Positions 62,296 to 64,000 of a DNA stretch of 64,000 bases are shown here, piece after piece. The notes beneath the pieces are model-generated. The model did no database searches. It was not told the origin of the DNA and worked only from the letters and a program-made list of their open reading frames with translations. The position numbers were made by a program, and so were the translations under genes. This stretch comes from Xestospongia muta (lineage: Eukaryota; Porifera; Demospongiae; Haplosclerida; Petrosiidae): positions 6,027,135 through 6,091,134 of the forward strand of contig OY848920.1 in the NCBI GenBank assembly GCA_963693285.1, written 5' to 3'. Positions within the stretch are counted from its first letter, which is position 1. Each line of letters starts with the position of its first letter.

Positions 62296-62539
62296 TAAGA
62301 CAGATAAACTTACTAAACTCTTTAGATCAGCTTATTTAACCAGTTTTCACAGTTAATTTCTAATCTTTTTTAACTTTCAAAAAGCTCTAAACTCTTTATT
62401 TTAGAGTTTTAACCTATTTAGACTACTTTATTAGTATATTTAAGAGAGATAAACTTACTAAACTCTTTAGATCAGCTTATTTAACCAGTTTTCACAGTTA
62501 ATTTCTAATTTTTTTAACTTTCAAAAAGCTCTAAACTCT

Positions 62540-62560
62540 TTATTGACAGTTTTAAACTAT
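62540..62560 (+). repeat. Dyad-breaking change in one monomer
   Basis: TTTATTGACAGTTTTAAAC replaces TTTATTTTAGAGTTTTAACC. The right arm of both hairpin dyads is altered and one base is lost, so neither 7-bp stem can form in this unit. Confidence 0.75.
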
Positions 62561-63441
62561 TTAGACTACTTTATTAGTATATTTAAGACAGATAAACTTA
62601 CTAAACTCTTTAGATCAGCCTATTTAACCAGTTTTCACAGTTAATTTTTAATCTTTTTTAACATTCTCATAGCTCTAAACACTTTATTTTAGAGTTTTAA
62701 CCTATTTAGACTACTTTGTTAGTATATTTTAGAGAGATACACTTACTAATCTCTTTAGATCAGCTTATTTAACCAGTTTTCACAGTTAATTTCTAATCTT
62801 TTTTAACTTTCAAAAAGCTCTAAACTCTTTATTTTAGAGTTTTAACCTATTTAGACTACTTTATTAGTATATTTAAGACAGATAAACTTACTAAACTCTT
62901 TATATCAGCTTATTTAACCCGTTCTCACAGTTAATTTCTAATTTTTCTAACTTTCAAAAAGCTCTAAACTCTTGATTTTAGAGTTTTAACCTATTTAGAC
63001 TACTTTATTACGATATTTAAGAGAGATAAACTTACTAAACTCTTTTGATCAGCTTATTTAACCAGTTTTCACAGTTAATTTCTAATTTTTTTTAACTTTC
63101 AAAAAGCTCTAAACTCTTTATTTTAGAGTTTTAACCTATTTAGACTACTTTGTTAGTATACTTTAGAGAGATAAACTTACTAAACTCTTTAGATCAGCCT
63201 TTTTAACCAGTTTTCACAGTTAATTTCTAATCTTTTTTAACTTTCAAAAAGCTCTAAACTCTTTATTTTAGAGTTTTAACCTATTTAGACTACTTTATTA
63301 GTATATTTAAGAGAGATAAACTTACTAAACTCTTTAGATCAGCTTATTTAACCAGTTTTCACAGTTAATTTCTAATTTTTTTTTAACTTTCAAAAAGCGC
63401 TAAAAACTTTATTTTAGAGTTTTAACCTATTTAGACTACTT

Positions 63442-63586
63442 TATTAGAATATTTAAGACAGATAATCTGACTAATCACTAAAGATAAGCTTATTTAACCA
63501 GTTTTCACAGTTAATTTCTAATCTTTTTTAACTTTCAAAAAGCTCTAAACACTTTATTTTAGAGTTTTAACCTATTTAGACTATTT
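63442..63586 (+). repeat. Most divergent monomer in the right zone
   Basis: The first third reads TTAGAATATTTAAGACAG, then ATAATCTGACTAATCACTAA and AGATAAGC where consensus has ATAAACTTACTAAACTCTTTAGATCAGC. About ten changes lie within roughly 50 bases, and the GATC site is lost, while the rest of the unit is ordinary. The clustering suggests an old unit that escaped homogenisation in its left part, or a patch from an unseen variant. Confidence 0.75.
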
Positions 63587-64000
63587 TATTAGTATATTTA
63601 AGACAGATAACCTTACTAAACTCTTTAGATCAGCTTATTTAACCAGTTTTCACAGTTAATTTCTTATCTTTTTTAACTTTCAAAAAGCTCTAAAGACTTT
63701 ATTTTAGAGTTTTAACCTTTTTAGACTACTTTATTAGTATATTTAAGACAGATAAACTTACTAAACTCTTTAGATTAGCTTATTTAACCAGTGTTCACAC
63801 TTAATTTCTAATCTTTTTTTACTTTCAAAAAGCTCTAAACTCTTTATTTTAGAGTTTTAACCTATTTAGACTACTTTATTACTATATTTAAGAGAGATAA
63901 ACTTAATAAACTCTTTAGATCAGCTTATTTAACCAGTTTTCACAGTTAATTTCTAATTTTTTTTAACTTTCAAAAAGCTCTAAACTCTTTATTTTAGAGT

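Larger units (their letters stand above)
1..64000. repeat. 145-bp AT-rich tandem satellite array with higher-order structure (entire window)
   Basis: The window is head-to-tail copies of one 145-bp unit, all in the same orientation. Marker spacings give 441 full units and a last unit cut at monomer position 124. For example, intervals between successive AAATCAGG variants are 2,897, 1,160, 2,174, 1,159 and 1,447 bp, that is 20, 8, 15, 8 and 10 units with losses of 0-3 bp. I saw no inversion, unique insert, transposon or run of N. Because 145 is not a multiple of three, the reading frame shifts every unit and TAA/TAG stops fall in all frames, so no coding region is supported. Array size, base composition and near-nucleosome monomer length fit eukaryotic heterochromatin, most likely centromeric or pericentromeric, but the sequence does not prove the location. 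I cannot name the species or an established satellite family. Confidence 0.99.
58951..64000. repeat. Right zone: near-consensus monomers with private mutations
   Basis: About 35 monomers in which long duplicated blocks are no longer evident. HOR markers are sparse: GATAAGCTT units near 59,547 and 62,015 and a decayed AATTCAGG unit at 60,298. Indels and mutation clusters are more common than in the core. The sequence stops in mid-unit at monomer position 124, so the array continues past the window. The pattern resembles the left zone and fits an older flank beside a recently expanded core. Confidence 0.6.

Noticed and set aside
1..64000. Open reading frames running through the repeat
   Set aside because: The unit is not a multiple of three and has TAA/TAG in all frames. 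Any ORF is short, repeats with the satellite and shows no protein-like composition.
1..64000. CRISPR array
   Set aside because: The repeating unit is the entire 145 bp with no constant repeat and variable spacer alternation. Variation is scattered point mutation and block exchange.
1..64000. Naming the host species or assigning a published satellite family
   Set aside because: Several plant and animal groups have AT-rich satellites of 140-180 bp. I do not recognise this consensus and cannot search databases.

Overview
The whole 64,000-base window is one uninterrupted tandem satellite DNA array in a single orientation. The monomer is 145 bp. From the spacing of marker variants I count 441 full units plus a final partial unit that stops at monomer position 124. 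Net length loss over the window is about 69 bp, much of it apparently from a variable T-tract. The consensus monomer occurs exactly at 436-580. It is about 77% A+T (12 G and 22 C in 145 bases) and has no CpG. I see no protein gene, tRNA, rRNA, transposon, CRISPR array or unique sequence. Both window ends fall inside the array, so it continues on both sides.

Long homogeneous arrays of near-nucleosome-length, AT-rich monomers with higher-order repeat (HOR) structure are typical of eukaryotic centromeric or pericentromeric heterochromatin. That placement is an inference. The sequence alone does not tell me which eukaryote this is, and I do not recognise the monomer as a named satellite family.

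Layout: (1) 1 to about 3.4 kb holds loosely ordered monomers with mostly private mutations. (2) About 3.4-9.8 kb holds the first copies of a marked two-monomer module (TTTCGATC then AAATCAGG) and a 10-monomer tandem duplication of 1,447 bp. (3) About 9.8-17.1 kb lacks that module. (4) 17.1-56.4 kb is the HOR core, built from nested segmental duplications: 2,896 bp (20 monomers), 2,464 bp (17), 435 bp (3), 868 bp (6), 1,449 bp (10), 3,910 bp (27), 3,040 bp (21) and 2,317 bp (16). A colinear block at about 17.1-25.5 kb reappears at about 37.8-45.1 kb. (5) About 56.4-64 kb has one 7-monomer duplication (about 1,015 bp), then near-consensus monomers with private mutations and several badly eroded units.

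The marker variants recur in a fixed order through the core, so the array appears to have grown by repeated duplication of multi-monomer blocks followed by unequal exchange and conversion-like patching. Inside each monomer there are mutually exclusive hairpin dyads and a direct repeat offset by 73-74 bp, which suggests that the 145-bp unit began as a dimer of a roughly 72-bp element. Duplication edges are approximate, because neighbouring units are nearly identical.
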